Assembly: GCA_964387205.1 (NCBI GenBank)
Contig: CAYLVY010000001.1
Span: forward strand, 27,383 to 91,382
Length of the DNA: 64,000 nt
Direction: 5' to 3'
From: CAIVAT01 sp964387205
Lineage (GTDB): Bacteria; Bacteroidota; Bacteroidia; Bacteroidales; FEN-979
Part shown: piece after piece, positions 11,558-19,960 of the stretch
Layout: every line of letters begins with the position of its first letter
Numbering within the stretch: position 1 is the first letter of the stretch
Notes under the pieces: model-generated
What the model was told of the DNA's origin: nothing
The model's input: the letters and a program-made list of their open reading frames with translations, nothing else
Database searches by the model: none
Program-made: the position numbers and the translations under genes

Positions 11558-11583
11558 GGAACATGTCAGATTTAGAACAGCGG

Positions 11584-11591
11584 CAAAATTA
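11584..11591 (-). promoter_or_regulatory. Putative -7 octamer for the TlpA pair
   Basis: Minus-strand TAATTTTG is a perfect TAnnTTTG, 27 bases before the lipoprotein start at 11557. It lies back-to-back with the plus-strand promoter of the AraC gene. Confidence 0.5.
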
Positions 11592-11597
11592 CTCTTT

Positions 11598-11628
11598 TTT
11601 GTCCAAAAGCAAGAAATCCCTATTTTTA
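11598..11628 (+). promoter_or_regulatory. Putative full Bacteroidota-type promoter of the AraC gene
   Basis: TTTG at 11598-11601, a 19-base spacer, then TATTTTTA at 11621-11628. This fits the -33 TTTG / -7 TAnnTTTG arrangement with one mismatch. The ATG at 11662 follows 33 bases after the -7 box. Confidence 0.6.
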
Positions 11629-11661
11629 CCCTCTGAATATAAACCTCGTAACCGGAGCATA

Positions 11662-12519
11662 ATGGAATCACGGCAAACCATATCTGTCCCTGTCGGTCCC
11701 GGACGCCTCTTCGACATGTTTACCATCACCGAAGAGGTGGTAGACGAGATCAGGCAACATCAGATCGCCCCGCATCGACATGAGTACGAGGAGTTGCTGA
11801 TCATCACCCGGGGGAAGCCTGTCCATTTCATCGATTTTATTGAAGAGGAAACCCCGGCCCCGGTGGTGATCTATGTCGCCCGCGGCAAGATCCATGAGTT
11901 CAGGCCCGACCTCCCCACCCGGGGCTGGTGTATCCGTTACAGCAACGATTTTATCGGCGAAAGCAATTTTCATTTTTATTCCCATTATCTCGACAGGATC
12001 AATTTTGCTTTCGAAGAGGGGGATTGCCGCCAGAAGATCGGGATCCTTTGCGAACTGATGCTGCACGAATACCGGAGCCATCCGGAAAACCAGGAAGTTT
12101 ACCGCCACTTGCTGTCGGCCCTGCTGGCAAAACTGGAAGCGGAAGGGAAGCACCATCTTCCGGCAGGGACTGAGTCCCGGTCACCACGCCAGATCGCCTT
12201 CCGGAATTTTCTTAAAATATTGGAAGATAATTATATGCGGCCCGTCGGCGTCCAGTTTTATGCTGACAAGATGAATACCTCCTCCCGAAACCTGAACCTG
12301 CTCTGTAACCAGGTATTCGGTAAAAGCGTATCCGAGATCATCGATACGCGCAAGATCATCGAAGCAAGACGCCTGTTGCTGAATTCATCCATTACGGTCG
12401 CCGAGATCGGTTTCTCCCTCGGTTACAACGAAAAATCCTATTTTACCAGGGTTTTCCGAAAAAAAACAGGCCTGACCCCTACCGACTTCCGCGAGGTGAT
12501 GCAATCCTCCGTTTCCTGA
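11662..12519 (+). CDS. AraC-family transcriptional regulator
   Basis: A 285-residue transcription factor. An N-terminal cupin-like effector domain (HRHEYEELLIITRGKPVHFID, about 30-120) precedes two helix-turn-helix units at the C terminus (MNTSSRNLNLLCNQVFGKS and ITVAEIGFSLGYNEKSYFTRVFRKKTGLTPTDFR), the AraC/XylS signature. The frame is open further upstream to 11527, but the ATG at 11662 follows the promoter and gives the usual length. It is divergent from the TlpA pair and 78 bases upstream of a co-directional DODA-type dioxygenase gene, so either could be a target. The effector is unknown. Confidence 0.9.
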   Translation: MESRQTISVPVGPGRLFDMFTITEEVVDEIRQHQIAPHRHEYEELLIITRGKPVHFIDFIEEETPAPVVIYVARGKIHEFRPDLPTRGWCIRYSNDFIGESNFHFYSHYLDRINFAFEEGDCRQKIGILCELMLHEYRSHPENQEVYRHLLSALLAKLEAEGKHHLPAGTESRSPRQIAFRNFLKILEDNYMRPVGVQFYADKMNTSSRNLNLLCNQVFGKSVSEIIDTRKIIEARRLLLNSSITVAEIGFSLGYNEKSYFTRVFRKKTGLTPTDFREVMQSSVS

Positions 12520-12597
12520 AAGTACCACTCATTTTCCCAAATGTGTAACCCCGGGCCCGAAAAACCGGCGGAACTTTGCATCGTCAATCATCACTGT

Positions 12598-13473
12598 ATG
12601 AAACGCAGAAATTTTCTTCAGTCATTAGTGTGGTTGCCACTGACAACAAAAGCCATGAACATCATCAGTCAACAACCGGATAAAACGGGAGAAGGAACCG
12701 GCGCCACGATGCCGGTTCTCTTTATCGGCCATGGTTCGCCCATGAATGCGATAGAGGCCAACCACTTTACGGAAGGCTGGCGCTCCATCGGTAAGACCAT
12801 TCCCGAACCCGGGGTTGTAGTCTGTATCTCGGCCCATTGGGAAACACGCGGCACTTTTGTGACAGCCATGGAAAAACCCCGGACGATCCATGATTTTTAT
12901 GGTTTTCCGGAGAACCTTTACCAGGTTCAGTATCCTGCACCCGGCAGCCCCGCTACTGCCGCTGACATTGTCAGGGCCGGAGAGCAGGACAATATCCGTC
13001 CCGACCTGGAGTGGGGGCTCGATCATGGGGCGTGGAGCATCCTGACCCATCTTTTTCCCGATGCCTCATTTCCGGTCATCCAGGTGAGCCTTAACCACAC
13101 GCTCAGTCCTGCCGAACATTATCGTCTCGCCGGTGTGCTGGCTCCGCTGCGCAGGAAGGGGGCCCTCATCCTGGGAAGCGGTAATCTGGTCCATAATTTA
13201 AGATTGATGTCAGGAAAACAATCCGGTGAAGGTTTTCACTGGGCGGAAGAGGCCCAGTCTGTCATAAAAAATAAAATTGATCAGTTTGATCACAGATCCC
13301 TTTTCAATTACCCGTCGCTTGGAACATCACTCCGTCTCGCCGTTCCCACACCGGAACACTTTCTTCCGGCGCTCTATGCATTGGCCCTGAGAGAAAAAGA
13401 TGAACGGATAACCTGGTTCAACGATCAGCGGGTCATGGGATCGATTTCAATGGCTTCATTCAAAATCAGTTAA
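12598..13473 (+). CDS. Class III extradiol ring-cleavage dioxygenase (DODA/YgiD type), putative Tat signal
   Basis: Family members are Zn- or Fe-dependent ring-opening dioxygenases acting on catechols such as L-DOPA. Motifs include FIGHGSPMNAIE, CISAHWETRGTF and DHGAWSILTHLFP, which hold the conserved metal-binding histidines, plus LGSGNLVHNLR. I place the start at 12598 because it opens MKRRNFLQSLVWLP, a twin-arginine-like leader; a short extension to 12541 is possible but has no family resemblance. The export signal is unusual for E. coli-type YgiD, which is cytoplasmic. A TTTG-containing octamer (GAACTTTG, 12571-12578) precedes the start. YceI follows after 24 bases. The substrate is not predictable. 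Confidence 0.85.
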   Translation: MKRRNFLQSLVWLPLTTKAMNIISQQPDKTGEGTGATMPVLFIGHGSPMNAIEANHFTEGWRSIGKTIPEPGVVVCISAHWETRGTFVTAMEKPRTIHDFYGFPENLYQVQYPAPGSPATAADIVRAGEQDNIRPDLEWGLDHGAWSILTHLFPDASFPVIQVSLNHTLSPAEHYRLAGVLAPLRRKGALILGSGNLVHNLRLMSGKQSGEGFHWAEEAQSVIKNKIDQFDHRSLFNYPSLGTSLRLAVPTPEHFLPALYALALREKDERITWFNDQRVMGSISMASFKIS

Positions 13474-13497
13474 TTAAACAACTAAAACCATCAAACC

Positions 13498-14094
13498 ATG
13501 AAAACAATGACCAAAACCGCAGCTTTACTGTTTGCAACCATCCTGTTTGCATCAAATCTGAACGCACAGGCGACCTGGAATATCGACAACAGCCATTCCA
13601 ACGTGAAATTTACCGTTACCCACCTCGTTATTTCGGAAGTTGACGGGTATTTTAAAAACTTCAACGGAACAATGACTTCGGCCAAACCCGATTTCACCGA
13701 TGCAAAAATCGAATTCACGGTGGATGTGAATTCCATCAACACCGATAATGAAATGCGTGATAATCACCTGAGAAATGATGACTTCTTTAATGTTGAAAAA
13801 TTTCCCCAGATGAAATTCACCAGCCTGATGTTTAAAAAGATCAGCAATAATAAATATGAATTGACGGGCAATCTCACCATCCGTGATATCACCAGACAAG
13901 TGAAATTTAATGTCACCTACGGCGGGGCCACTACCGATCCCTGGGGTAATCAGAAGGCGGGGTTCAAGGCTACGACCAGCATCAACAGGCTGGAGTACGG
14001 CCTGAAATGGAATAGTGTGACAGAGGCTGGTGGTGCAGTCGTGGGCAAGGATGTTCAGATCACCATCAATGCCTCCTTCACCAAGGCAAAATAG
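13498..14094 (+). CDS. YceI-family periplasmic lipid-binding protein
   Basis: A 198-residue secreted lipocalin-like beta barrel thought to bind polyisoprenoid lipids. A signal peptide (MTKTAALLFATILFASNLNAQA) is followed by the family hallmarks ATWNIDNSHSNVKFTVTHL, the DNEMRDNHLRNDDFF motif and a final VQITINASFTK. It lies 24 bases after the dioxygenase gene, so it is probably co-transcribed. A strong intrinsic terminator follows at 14121. In other bacteria yceI genes respond to osmotic, acid or redox stress; nothing in this sequence shows which applies here. Confidence 0.93.
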   Translation: MKTMTKTAALLFATILFASNLNAQATWNIDNSHSNVKFTVTHLVISEVDGYFKNFNGTMTSAKPDFTDAKIEFTVDVNSINTDNEMRDNHLRNDDFFNVEKFPQMKFTSLMFKKISNNKYELTGNLTIRDITRQVKFNVTYGGATTDPWGNQKAGFKATTSINRLEYGLKWNSVTEAGGAVVGKDVQITINASFTKAK

Positions 14095-14120
14095 ACTATA
14101 TATCTGACCATAGCAGTTTT

Positions 14121-14160
14121 TGCACCCTGCCGGGAAAGCGCAGGGTGCATTATTTTTTTA
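14121..14160 (+). terminator. Rho-independent terminator after yceI-like gene
   Basis: A perfect 10-bp inverted repeat, TGCACCCTGC (14121-14130) and GCAGGGTGCA (14140-14149), with a 9-base loop. It is followed by TTATTTTTTTA and sits 27 bases past the YceI stop. Confidence 0.88.
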
Positions 14161-14190
14161 CATCAGGTTGTTTTATTCGCAAAAATTGTG

Positions 14191-14198
14191 TATTTTCG
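14191..14198 (+). promoter_or_regulatory. Putative -7 element for recX-prfB
   Basis: TATTTTCG matches 7 of 8 positions of TAnnTTTG. A GTTG sequence lies about 20 bases upstream (14167-14170). It lies 33 bases before the recX start and directly after the terminator. Confidence 0.4.
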
Positions 14199-14231
14199 TA
14201 ACTCATTTTCATTCAGTTTGCTCCGATCTCC

Positions 14232-14729
14232 ATGTACAAAGAGTCATATAAGGACGATGGCGATCCTTGGCGGATATTGCAGAAAATTGAGCATTTCTGC
14301 GCCTACCAGGAGCGTTGTGTCGATGAGGTTACCAATAAACTTCGTTCCTGGAATGTGGCCCCCCATAAGATCGAAGAATTGATTGAACGGCTCCGCCATG
14401 ATAATTTTCTTAATGAAGAGCGTTTTGCCCGTTCTTTTGTCAGGGGGAAATTTCATATCAACCAATGGGGAAGGATCAAGATCATGCACGAACTCCGCTC
14501 GAAACACATCGGCGATGACAATATCAGTCTGGCCCTGAATGAGATCGAGCCCGGAGAGTATCTTACCGTATTGCATGACCTCGTCATGAAAAAGTATATG
14601 GAGCTGAAGAGGCAAAATAATTTGATCATCCGCGAAAAAATCCTCAATTTTGTCACTGGCAAGGGGTATGAATATTACCTCGCCGAAAAGATTATCAACC
14701 AACTAAATATAGGAGATGATAGCACCTGA
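14232..14729 (+). CDS. recX: RecX-family regulatory protein
   Basis: RecX modulates RecA filament growth. It has 165 residues with the three-helix repeat pattern of the family: ILQKIEHFCAYQERCVDEVTNKL, then IERLRHDNFLNEERFARSFVRGKF, then WGRIKIMHELRSK with a final helix repeat. recA is not adjacent. The last 14 bases overlap the start of prfB, which suggests translational coupling. A promoter-like element stands 33 bases upstream. Confidence 0.9.
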   Translation: MYKESYKDDGDPWRILQKIEHFCAYQERCVDEVTNKLRSWNVAPHKIEELIERLRHDNFLNEERFARSFVRGKFHINQWGRIKIMHELRSKHIGDDNISLALNEIEPGEYLTVLHDLVMKKYMELKRQNNLIIREKILNFVTGKGYEYYLAEKIINQLNIGDDST

Positions 14730-15808
14730 ACAACTGAAGGACCTTCAGACAAGGCTTGGCGCCTTGAGGAGGTATCTTTGACGTCGATGGAAAACTGACA
14801 CTGATCGCAGAAGAGGAAAAACTCACCCAAGCTCCTGATTTCTGGAACAATCCGAAGGCAGCCGAACAGGTTCTCAAGGCCATCCGGGATAAAAAGTACT
14901 GGACCGACGCTTTTTTAAAAGCCTCTTCCGGTGCCGACGACCTGATGGTGATGTGGGAATTTTATCTCCAGGGCGATTCCACGGAAACGGAACTGGAAGA
15001 ACATTTCCGGGAAATCACCCGGATGATCGAGGACCTTGAATTCCGCAACATGCTGAGTGGAGAGGAGGACAAGCTCAGCGCCATCATCCAGATCAATTCC
15101 GGCGCCGGGGGCACCGAAAGCCAGGATTGGGCGCAGATGCTGATGCGCATGTATATCCGTTACGGCGAACGGAATAACTATAAAGTTACGGAGGTTGACC
15201 TGCAGGATGGGGATGTGGCAGGGATCAAGCAGGTTACCCTTGAATTTGAAGGAGATTATGCCTACGGATACCTGAAAGGAGAGAATGGTGTGCACCGGCT
15301 TGTACGGCTCTCTCCCTTCGATGCCAACCACAAACGGCATACCTCATTTGCCTCTGTTTATGCCTATCCGATCATCAACGACGATATTGTCATCGAGATC
15401 AACCCCTCCGATATAACCTGGGACACCTTCCGCAGCAGTGGACCGGGCGGTCAGAATGTGAATAAAGTGGAAACCGCCGTGCGACTGAAACACGAACCCA
15501 CCGGGATCATCATCGAATGCCAGGAGACCCGATCACAGGGACAGAACCGTGAAAAGGCGCTGAAACTGCTGAAATCCCAGCTTTACGAGATCGAATTGCG
15601 TAAAAAGCGTGAAAAGATCGCCATCATCGAAAGCGGAAAGAAAAAAATAGAGTGGGGCAGCCAGATCCGGAGTTATGTTCTCCACCCCTACAAGATGGTC
15701 AAGGATCTGCGCACCAGCTACGAAACCAGCGATACCCAGGGTGTGCTCGATGGCGACCTGACCGACTTCATCAAATCCTACCTGATGGAATACGGCAATG
15801 CAAAATAG
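14716..15808 (+). CDS. prfB: Peptide chain release factor 2, made through a +1 programmed frameshift
   Basis: RF2 reads UGA and UAA stop codons and triggers peptide release. The first frame starts at ATG 14716 (the only possible start, as an in-frame stop lies at 14710) and reaches CTT TGA C at 14776-14782 after 21 codons. A +1 shift there continues as DVDGK and reads to the stop at 15806-15808, giving about 363 residues, the usual length. The catalytic GGQ is in SSGPGGQNVNKVETAV, and the UGA-specificity motif SPF is in RLSPFDANHKRHTSF. The frame break is functional, not a defect. The gene overlaps recX by 14 bases. An ArsC-like gene follows after 3 bases. Confidence 0.97.
14767..14782 (+). 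promoter_or_regulatory. prfB autoregulatory frameshift signal
   Basis: AGGAGG-TAT-CTT-TGA-C: an internal Shine-Dalgarno-like stimulator three bases before the CUU slip codon, followed by the UGA stop in a poor context (UGAC). This is the classical RF2 arrangement, in which low RF2 lets the ribosome slip +1 and make more RF2. Confidence 0.93.
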
Positions 15809-15811
15809 TAC

Positions 15812-16186
15812 ATGGTCAAAGAACAGGAGATGAGCGAACTGAAAGTTTATCACTATCCGGGGTGCCGGAAATCAAGGGCCGGGCTGCAGTATCTCCGCGA
15901 TTCCGGTGCCGCGTTTACCGTACTGGAGTACATGAAATATCCGCTGACAATCAAAGATATGGAGCGTTTGCTGGTAAAGCTGGACATGAAGCCTGCCGGC
16001 CTGATCAGAACGGGGGAAGATTATTATAAGCAACATCTGAAAGGCAAAAAGTTTGAAGATCATGAACTGATCAGGATCATGCTGGAAAATCCCCGCCTGA
16101 TCCGCCGACCGTTGGTGGAGGGACAGTACCGCGCCGTCATCGGCGATCCGCCGGAGAATATCGGCCGGTTGCTCGAAAAGCGATGA
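15812..16186 (+). CDS. ArsC/Spx-family thioredoxin-fold protein
   Basis: A 124-residue member of the arsenate reductase/Spx/YffB superfamily. One catalytic-type cysteine sits in YHYPGCRKSRAGLQYL. The downstream sequence KPAGLIRTGEDYYK and the conserved RRPLVEGQYRAVIGDPPENI (the R-P-x-V substrate-loop motif) are typical. It has CRKS in place of the CxxC of Spx, so it is closer to the YffB/ArsC-like branch. Whether it reduces arsenate is unknown, as no ars genes are nearby. It starts 3 bases after prfB; an alternative start is the ATG at 15830. fumC follows after 24 bases, so it is probably part of the recX-prfB-fumC transcript. Confidence 0.85.
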   Translation: MVKEQEMSELKVYHYPGCRKSRAGLQYLRDSGAAFTVLEYMKYPLTIKDMERLLVKLDMKPAGLIRTGEDYYKQHLKGKKFEDHELIRIMLENPRLIRRPLVEGQYRAVIGDPPENIGRLLEKR

Positions 16187-16210
16187 ATCATTCTTAAAAC
16201 CCTGATAAAC

Positions 16211-17608
16211 ATGAAAATACGAATTGAGAAGGATACCATGGGCCCCATCGAAGTGGCCATGGATAAATACTGGGGAGCCCAGACACAACGTTCGCTCACC
16301 AACTTCAGGATCGGGGAGCCCGGGTCGATGCCAAAGGAGATGATCCGCGCCATGGCTGTACTAAAAAAAGCAGCCGCCATGGTAAACAGCGATCTCGGCG
16401 TGTTGCCGGAATGGAAAAAGGATCTGATCGTCAGGGTGTGCGACGAAATACTGGAGGGAAAACTCGATGACCAGTTTCCCCTGGTCATCTGGCAAACGGG
16501 CTCGGGTACCCAGACCAACATGAACCTCAATGAGGTGATCGCGAACCGTGGCCATGTCCTTCACGGCGGAACCCTCGGTGGGGAAGAGAAAACGGTGATC
16601 CATCCCAACGACGACGTCAACAAATCGCAATCCTCCAATGATACATTCCCGGCGGCAATGAGCATCGCCGGCTATCAAATGATCGTAAAAACCACGATCC
16701 CCGGTGTGGAAAAACTCCGGGATACCCTGGCCGCCAAATCAGAGGCCTTCCGGGATATCGTCAAAACAGGACGTACCCACCTGATGGATGCCACCCCGCT
16801 GACGCTCGGCCAGGAGTTTTCGGGATATGTGGCCCAGCTGGAGCATGGGCTGAACGCATTGCGCAACACCCTTCCGCACCTCGCCGAACTGGCCCTCGGC
16901 GGTACCGCGGTCGGAACCGGGCTCAATGCCCCGAAAAACTATGATGTCCTGGTTGCTGCCAGGATCGCCGAACTAACCGGATTACCCTTTGTGACCGCCC
17001 CGAATAAGTTTGAATCACTCTCGGCCCACGATGCCGTGGTTGAAAGCTCAGGAGCCCTGAAAACACTGGCGGTAAGCCTTATGCACATCGCTTCCAACAT
17101 CCGTCTTCTTGCCTCTGGCCCCCGTTGCGGTATCGGTGAACTGATGCTCCCCGAAAACGAACCCGGATCGAGCATCATGCCCGGAAAGGTCAACCCCACC
17201 CAACCCGAAGCCATGACCATGGTGTGCGCCCAGGTTTTGGGCAACGATGTGGCGATCAATGTCGGCGGAATCAGCGGCCATTTCCAGCTTAATGTTTTCA
17301 AACCACTGATGATCAGTAACCTGCTGACTTCGGCAAGACTGCTCGGAGATGCCTGTGTGTCGTTCAGCGACAACTGCGCCGTGGGCATCGAACCCAACCT
17401 GACGGCCATTAAACGGAACCTTGAGAATTCGCTCATGCTGGTCACCGCCCTCAACCCGCATATCGGGTATGACAACTCCGCCAAAATCGCCAAAAAGGCC
17501 CATAAGGAACATAAAACCCTGAGGGAAGCCACCCTGGAACTCGGGTTGTTATCGGATGAGGATTTTACGAGGATCATCGATCCCGCGAAAATGACCGGTC
17601 CGAAATAA
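16211..17608 (+). CDS. fumC: Class II fumarate hydratase
   Basis: Converts fumarate and malate in the TCA cycle as an iron-independent cytoplasmic homotetramer. It has 465 residues, the normal length. It has TGRTHLMDATPLTLGQEFSGY with the catalytic-site histidine, the superfamily signature GSSIMPGKVNPTQPE on the mobile loop, and WQTGSGTQTNMNLNEV near the N terminus. Class II fumarase and aspartase are close relatives; GSGTQTNMN and the TGRTH context favour fumarase. The 3' end overlaps the convergent amidohydrolase gene by 35 bases. Confidence 0.95.
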   Translation: MKIRIEKDTMGPIEVAMDKYWGAQTQRSLTNFRIGEPGSMPKEMIRAMAVLKKAAAMVNSDLGVLPEWKKDLIVRVCDEILEGKLDDQFPLVIWQTGSGTQTNMNLNEVIANRGHVLHGGTLGGEEKTVIHPNDDVNKSQSSNDTFPAAMSIAGYQMIVKTTIPGVEKLRDTLAAKSEAFRDIVKTGRTHLMDATPLTLGQEFSGYVAQLEHGLNALRNTLPHLAELALGGTAVGTGLNAPKNYDVLVAARIAELTGLPFVTAPNKFESLSAHDAVVESSGALKTLAVSLMHIASNIRLLASGPRCGIGELMLPENEPGSSIMPGKVNPTQPEAMTMVCAQVLGNDVAINVGGISGHFQLNVFKPLMISNLLTSARLLGDACVSFSDNCAVGIEPNLTAIKRNLENSLMLVTALNPHIGYDNSAKIAKKAHKEHKTLREATLELGLLSDEDFTRIIDPAKMTGPK

Positions 17609-18926
17609 GTCTCCCGGCCCTGATCACACCTGCTGCTTTGCCTTTCACCCGAATCGATTCATACAAATCATGGTCGCACAGGGAGCGGTGTGTTTGCGCC
17701 GAGATCACCGATTCCGTATCCGGGTCCCACAGAACCACATCCGCGTCATAACCGGGCAGCAGCGCACCTTTGCGGTTGCCCAACCCGAAGATCTTTGCAG
17801 GTGAACACGCCACAAGTTCGACCATTCTTTCCATGGTTATCCTGCCTTTGGTCACTCCGTATGTATAAAGCAATGTCAGGCGGTGTTCTACCCCGCCTGC
17901 GCCGTTGGGGATGAGCGTGAAGTCATGGAGCCCCCGCTCTTTCTGACCCCTGGTGTGGAAGGGGCAATGATCGGTGGCCACCACGTCGATCCAGCGGTTG
18001 GCCAGCGCTTCCCACAGGCCTTCCCTGTCTCCGGCCGTCCGGATGGGAGGTGAAAGTACAAAGGGGAGGACTGCATGGTCGGGACGGGCAGGATCGTACA
18101 CTGAGTCGTCGTGGATCAGGTATTGCGGACAGGTTTCGCCGTATACCGCGATCCCCGAGCGTTTGGCTTCCCCCGTCATCTCAGCGCCCCGGCGGGTAGA
18201 GATATGGACGATATAGGTGGTACAGCTGGTTTTCGCCGCCAGGTCGATCACCTCCCCAATGGCGCGGATCTCCGCTTCGGCGGGACGGGAAACTGCGTGA
18301 AAAGCGGGGCGGGTTTTACCATTCAGGATCAACTGACGCTGTTTATCCGCGATCATCCCGCCATCTTCCGCATGTACCATCACCAACGCTCCTTCACCGG
18401 CTGCTGTAAGCATCACCTCGCGGAGCTGGGAAGGCGTGACGCCGATAGATTCCCGGTAGGCCAGGTAAGCCTTTACTGAGCGGATCCCATGATGGCGGAT
18501 GCACCGGGTAAGTTCACCGGCTACCTTTGCATTCCATTCACTGATCCCCATATGCAGGTGACATTCGGTCAGGGCGGCTGCGGCCTCCTGTCGCCGCCAG
18601 TCCAGCGTTTCGGGGAGAGACTGGCCCCGGGCCGGAGTCACGAAATCAAAAAGGGTGGTGGTACCTCCCGCCAGGGCCGCCAGGCTTCCCGACCGGAAGT
18701 CATCACAGGAGTTACCGGCAGGGGTTGGCAAAGCGAGGTGAACATGGGGATCGATACCGCCGGGGAAAATATAGCGTCCGGTGGCGTCAATTACTGTGTA
18801 ACCTGACAAGGATGAAATCCCTGTTTCCGGAGGTTCGGCAATTTTTTCCCTGGCTATGGCCAATGGCCCGGGGCGTATTCCTCCCTGGTCGATCAGGGTT
18901 CCGTTGATGATGAGGGTTGGTTTCAT
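17574..18926 (-). CDS. Dihydropyrimidinase/hydantoinase-type cyclic amidohydrolase
   Basis: A 450-residue binuclear-metal amidohydrolase that opens cyclic amide rings (dihydropyrimidine, hydantoin, allantoin or dihydroorotate). Metal ligands are visible in GGIDPHVHLALP (HxH), SVKAYLAYR (the carboxylated lysine), VMVHAEDGG, TYIVHISTRRGAE and VVATDHCPF (Asp). The ordering and the CPQYL motif favour the D-hydantoinase/dihydropyrimidinase group over PyrC, but the substrate is not certain. Its 3' end overlaps fumC. Upstream on the same strand (4 bases between) lies a MobA-like nucleotidyltransferase. Such pairing occurs where molybdenum hydroxylases degrade purines or pyrimidines, though none is in this window. 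Confidence 0.87.
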   Translation of the reverse strand: MKPTLIINGTLIDQGGIRPGPLAIAREKIAEPPETGISSLSGYTVIDATGRYIFPGGIDPHVHLALPTPAGNSCDDFRSGSLAALAGGTTTLFDFVTPARGQSLPETLDWRRQEAAAALTECHLHMGISEWNAKVAGELTRCIRHHGIRSVKAYLAYRESIGVTPSQLREVMLTAAGEGALVMVHAEDGGMIADKQRQLILNGKTRPAFHAVSRPAEAEIRAIGEVIDLAAKTSCTTYIVHISTRRGAEMTGEAKRSGIAVYGETCPQYLIHDDSVYDPARPDHAVLPFVLSPPIRTAGDREGLWEALANRWIDVVATDHCPFHTRGQKERGLHDFTLIPNGAGGVEHRLTLLYTYGVTKGRITMERMVELVACSPAKIFGLGNRKGALLPGYDADVVLWDPDTESVISAQTHRSLCDHDLYESIRVKGKAAGVIRAGRLISDRSFSRDR

Positions 18927-18930
18927 GGCG

Positions 18931-19500
18931 TCAGGTCATGCTGCGATAATCTTCCGGAGTGTTGATATTCAGCAGGATCCTTTCATCCGGCCACGTTATC
19001 TCTTTTCGTTGCCACGACGAAAGAAGCGAACGGAAATCGGAAGGATCAGCGTTGTTCCTGATGGCATCGGCTACGGCGGAACCCAGCAGGAGCGGATGGC
19101 CCCCTTTCCCTTCAAAGACGGGGACCACATAATGGTTTGGCGTGACCACGGCCCGCATGGCATCGAGCAGTTCCGGTGTCAGATAAGGATTGTCGACATT
19201 GTGGACAAAACATGGGGTGCCGGATGGCATAGCCAGCAAACCCAGCCGGATGGAATGGGTACGACCGGTTTCCGGATCCGGGTTAAGGATGGTCAGGTGT
19301 TTTCCGGAGGTGAGTTCCGAATCTTTCAGTTGGGGGTTGATCACCAGCACCACCGGATTGCAGCCGAAGATCCCGTAGCAATTGAGCAGGTATCGTGCGA
19401 ATGAAGAACCGCAGCCGTGGCGCAGCAGGGCTTTGGGTATTCCCATCCGGTCCGAGAGCCCGGCGGCGGGGATCAGCGCGGCAATGGTCGGTGGAATCAT
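18931..19500 (-). CDS. MobA-like (MocA-type) NTP transferase
   Basis: A 189-residue GT-A-fold nucleotidyltransferase. The N-terminal signature ALIPAAGLSDRMGIPKALL corresponds to the LAAGxSxRMGxPK loop that binds the NTP, and NVDNPYLTPELL gives the metal-binding acidic motif. This group includes the cytidylyl/guanylyl transferases of molybdenum cofactor maturation (MocA/MobA), but also sugar-phosphate enzymes, so the exact role is open. The start at 19500 forms an ATGA overlap with the stop of the upstream MmcQ gene. That argues for this start over the longer frame to 19575. It lies 4 bases before the amidohydrolase gene: a three-gene operon. Confidence 0.8.
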   Translation of the reverse strand: MIPPTIAALIPAAGLSDRMGIPKALLRHGCGSSFARYLLNCYGIFGCNPVVLVINPQLKDSELTSGKHLTILNPDPETGRTHSIRLGLLAMPSGTPCFVHNVDNPYLTPELLDAMRAVVTPNHYVVPVFEGKGGHPLLLGSAVADAIRNNADPSDFRSLLSSWQRKEITWPDERILLNINTPEDYRSMT

Positions 19501-19838
19501 GACAGGGACTCCCTGATCTTTGCCGGGAGTTTGTTTTTGATCAGTTGATAGGCGCGCAGCAGGAATTTTTCCCACTCATCCGTTGAAAAGCGGTCGGGGT
19601 CGGTCACGCAGACCCATTTCATCCGGGCAAAGTAAGGCGCCTGGATCACACCCGAAATAGCCGTCAGGGGTAGAAATTCCTCTTCATCCACTTTAAACGA
19701 AACCCGGAGCGGTACCTCCAGGTCGGCCAGGCAGAACATCTTCCCGCCCACCGAAAAGACAAGGTTATTGCCCCATTTGATATCCTCGGTCACCCCCGGC
19801 AACGCGAGGCAGTATTCCCGGATCATTTCAATGTTCAT
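19497..19838 (-). CDS. MmcQ/YjbR-family DNA-binding-fold protein
   Basis: A 113-residue YjbR/CyaY-like fold protein of unknown cellular role. Family hallmarks are the N-terminal IREYCLALPGVTEDIKWGNNLVFSV, KMFCLADLE, and a C-terminal KWVCV...LLRAYQLIKNKLP. The start at 19838 (MNIEMIREYC) fits the family; the frame is open to 19946, but the extra part is not family-like. A near-consensus octamer (TACTTTTA on the minus strand, 19858-19865) lies 20 bases upstream. First gene of the operon with the NTP transferase and the amidohydrolase. Confidence 0.85.
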   Translation of the reverse strand: MNIEMIREYCLALPGVTEDIKWGNNLVFSVGGKMFCLADLEVPLRVSFKVDEEEFLPLTAISGVIQAPYFARMKWVCVTDPDRFSTDEWEKFLLRAYQLIKNKLPAKIRESLS

Positions 19839-19960
19839 GGGTAAAATGAATTTATTGTAAAAGTAGGAAAGTTTCGGAATATCGGCTTCAATTCCCCAAC
19901 CCCCGGCACAATTTTCAATTCCCTCTCTCCGTTTCACCTTTTTCACTTTTCATTCTTCTT

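Noticed and set aside
14716..14781. Premature stop early in prfB as a possible pseudogene
   Set aside because: The stop is the TGA of the classical RF2 frameshift site with its stimulator; the rest of the gene is intact.
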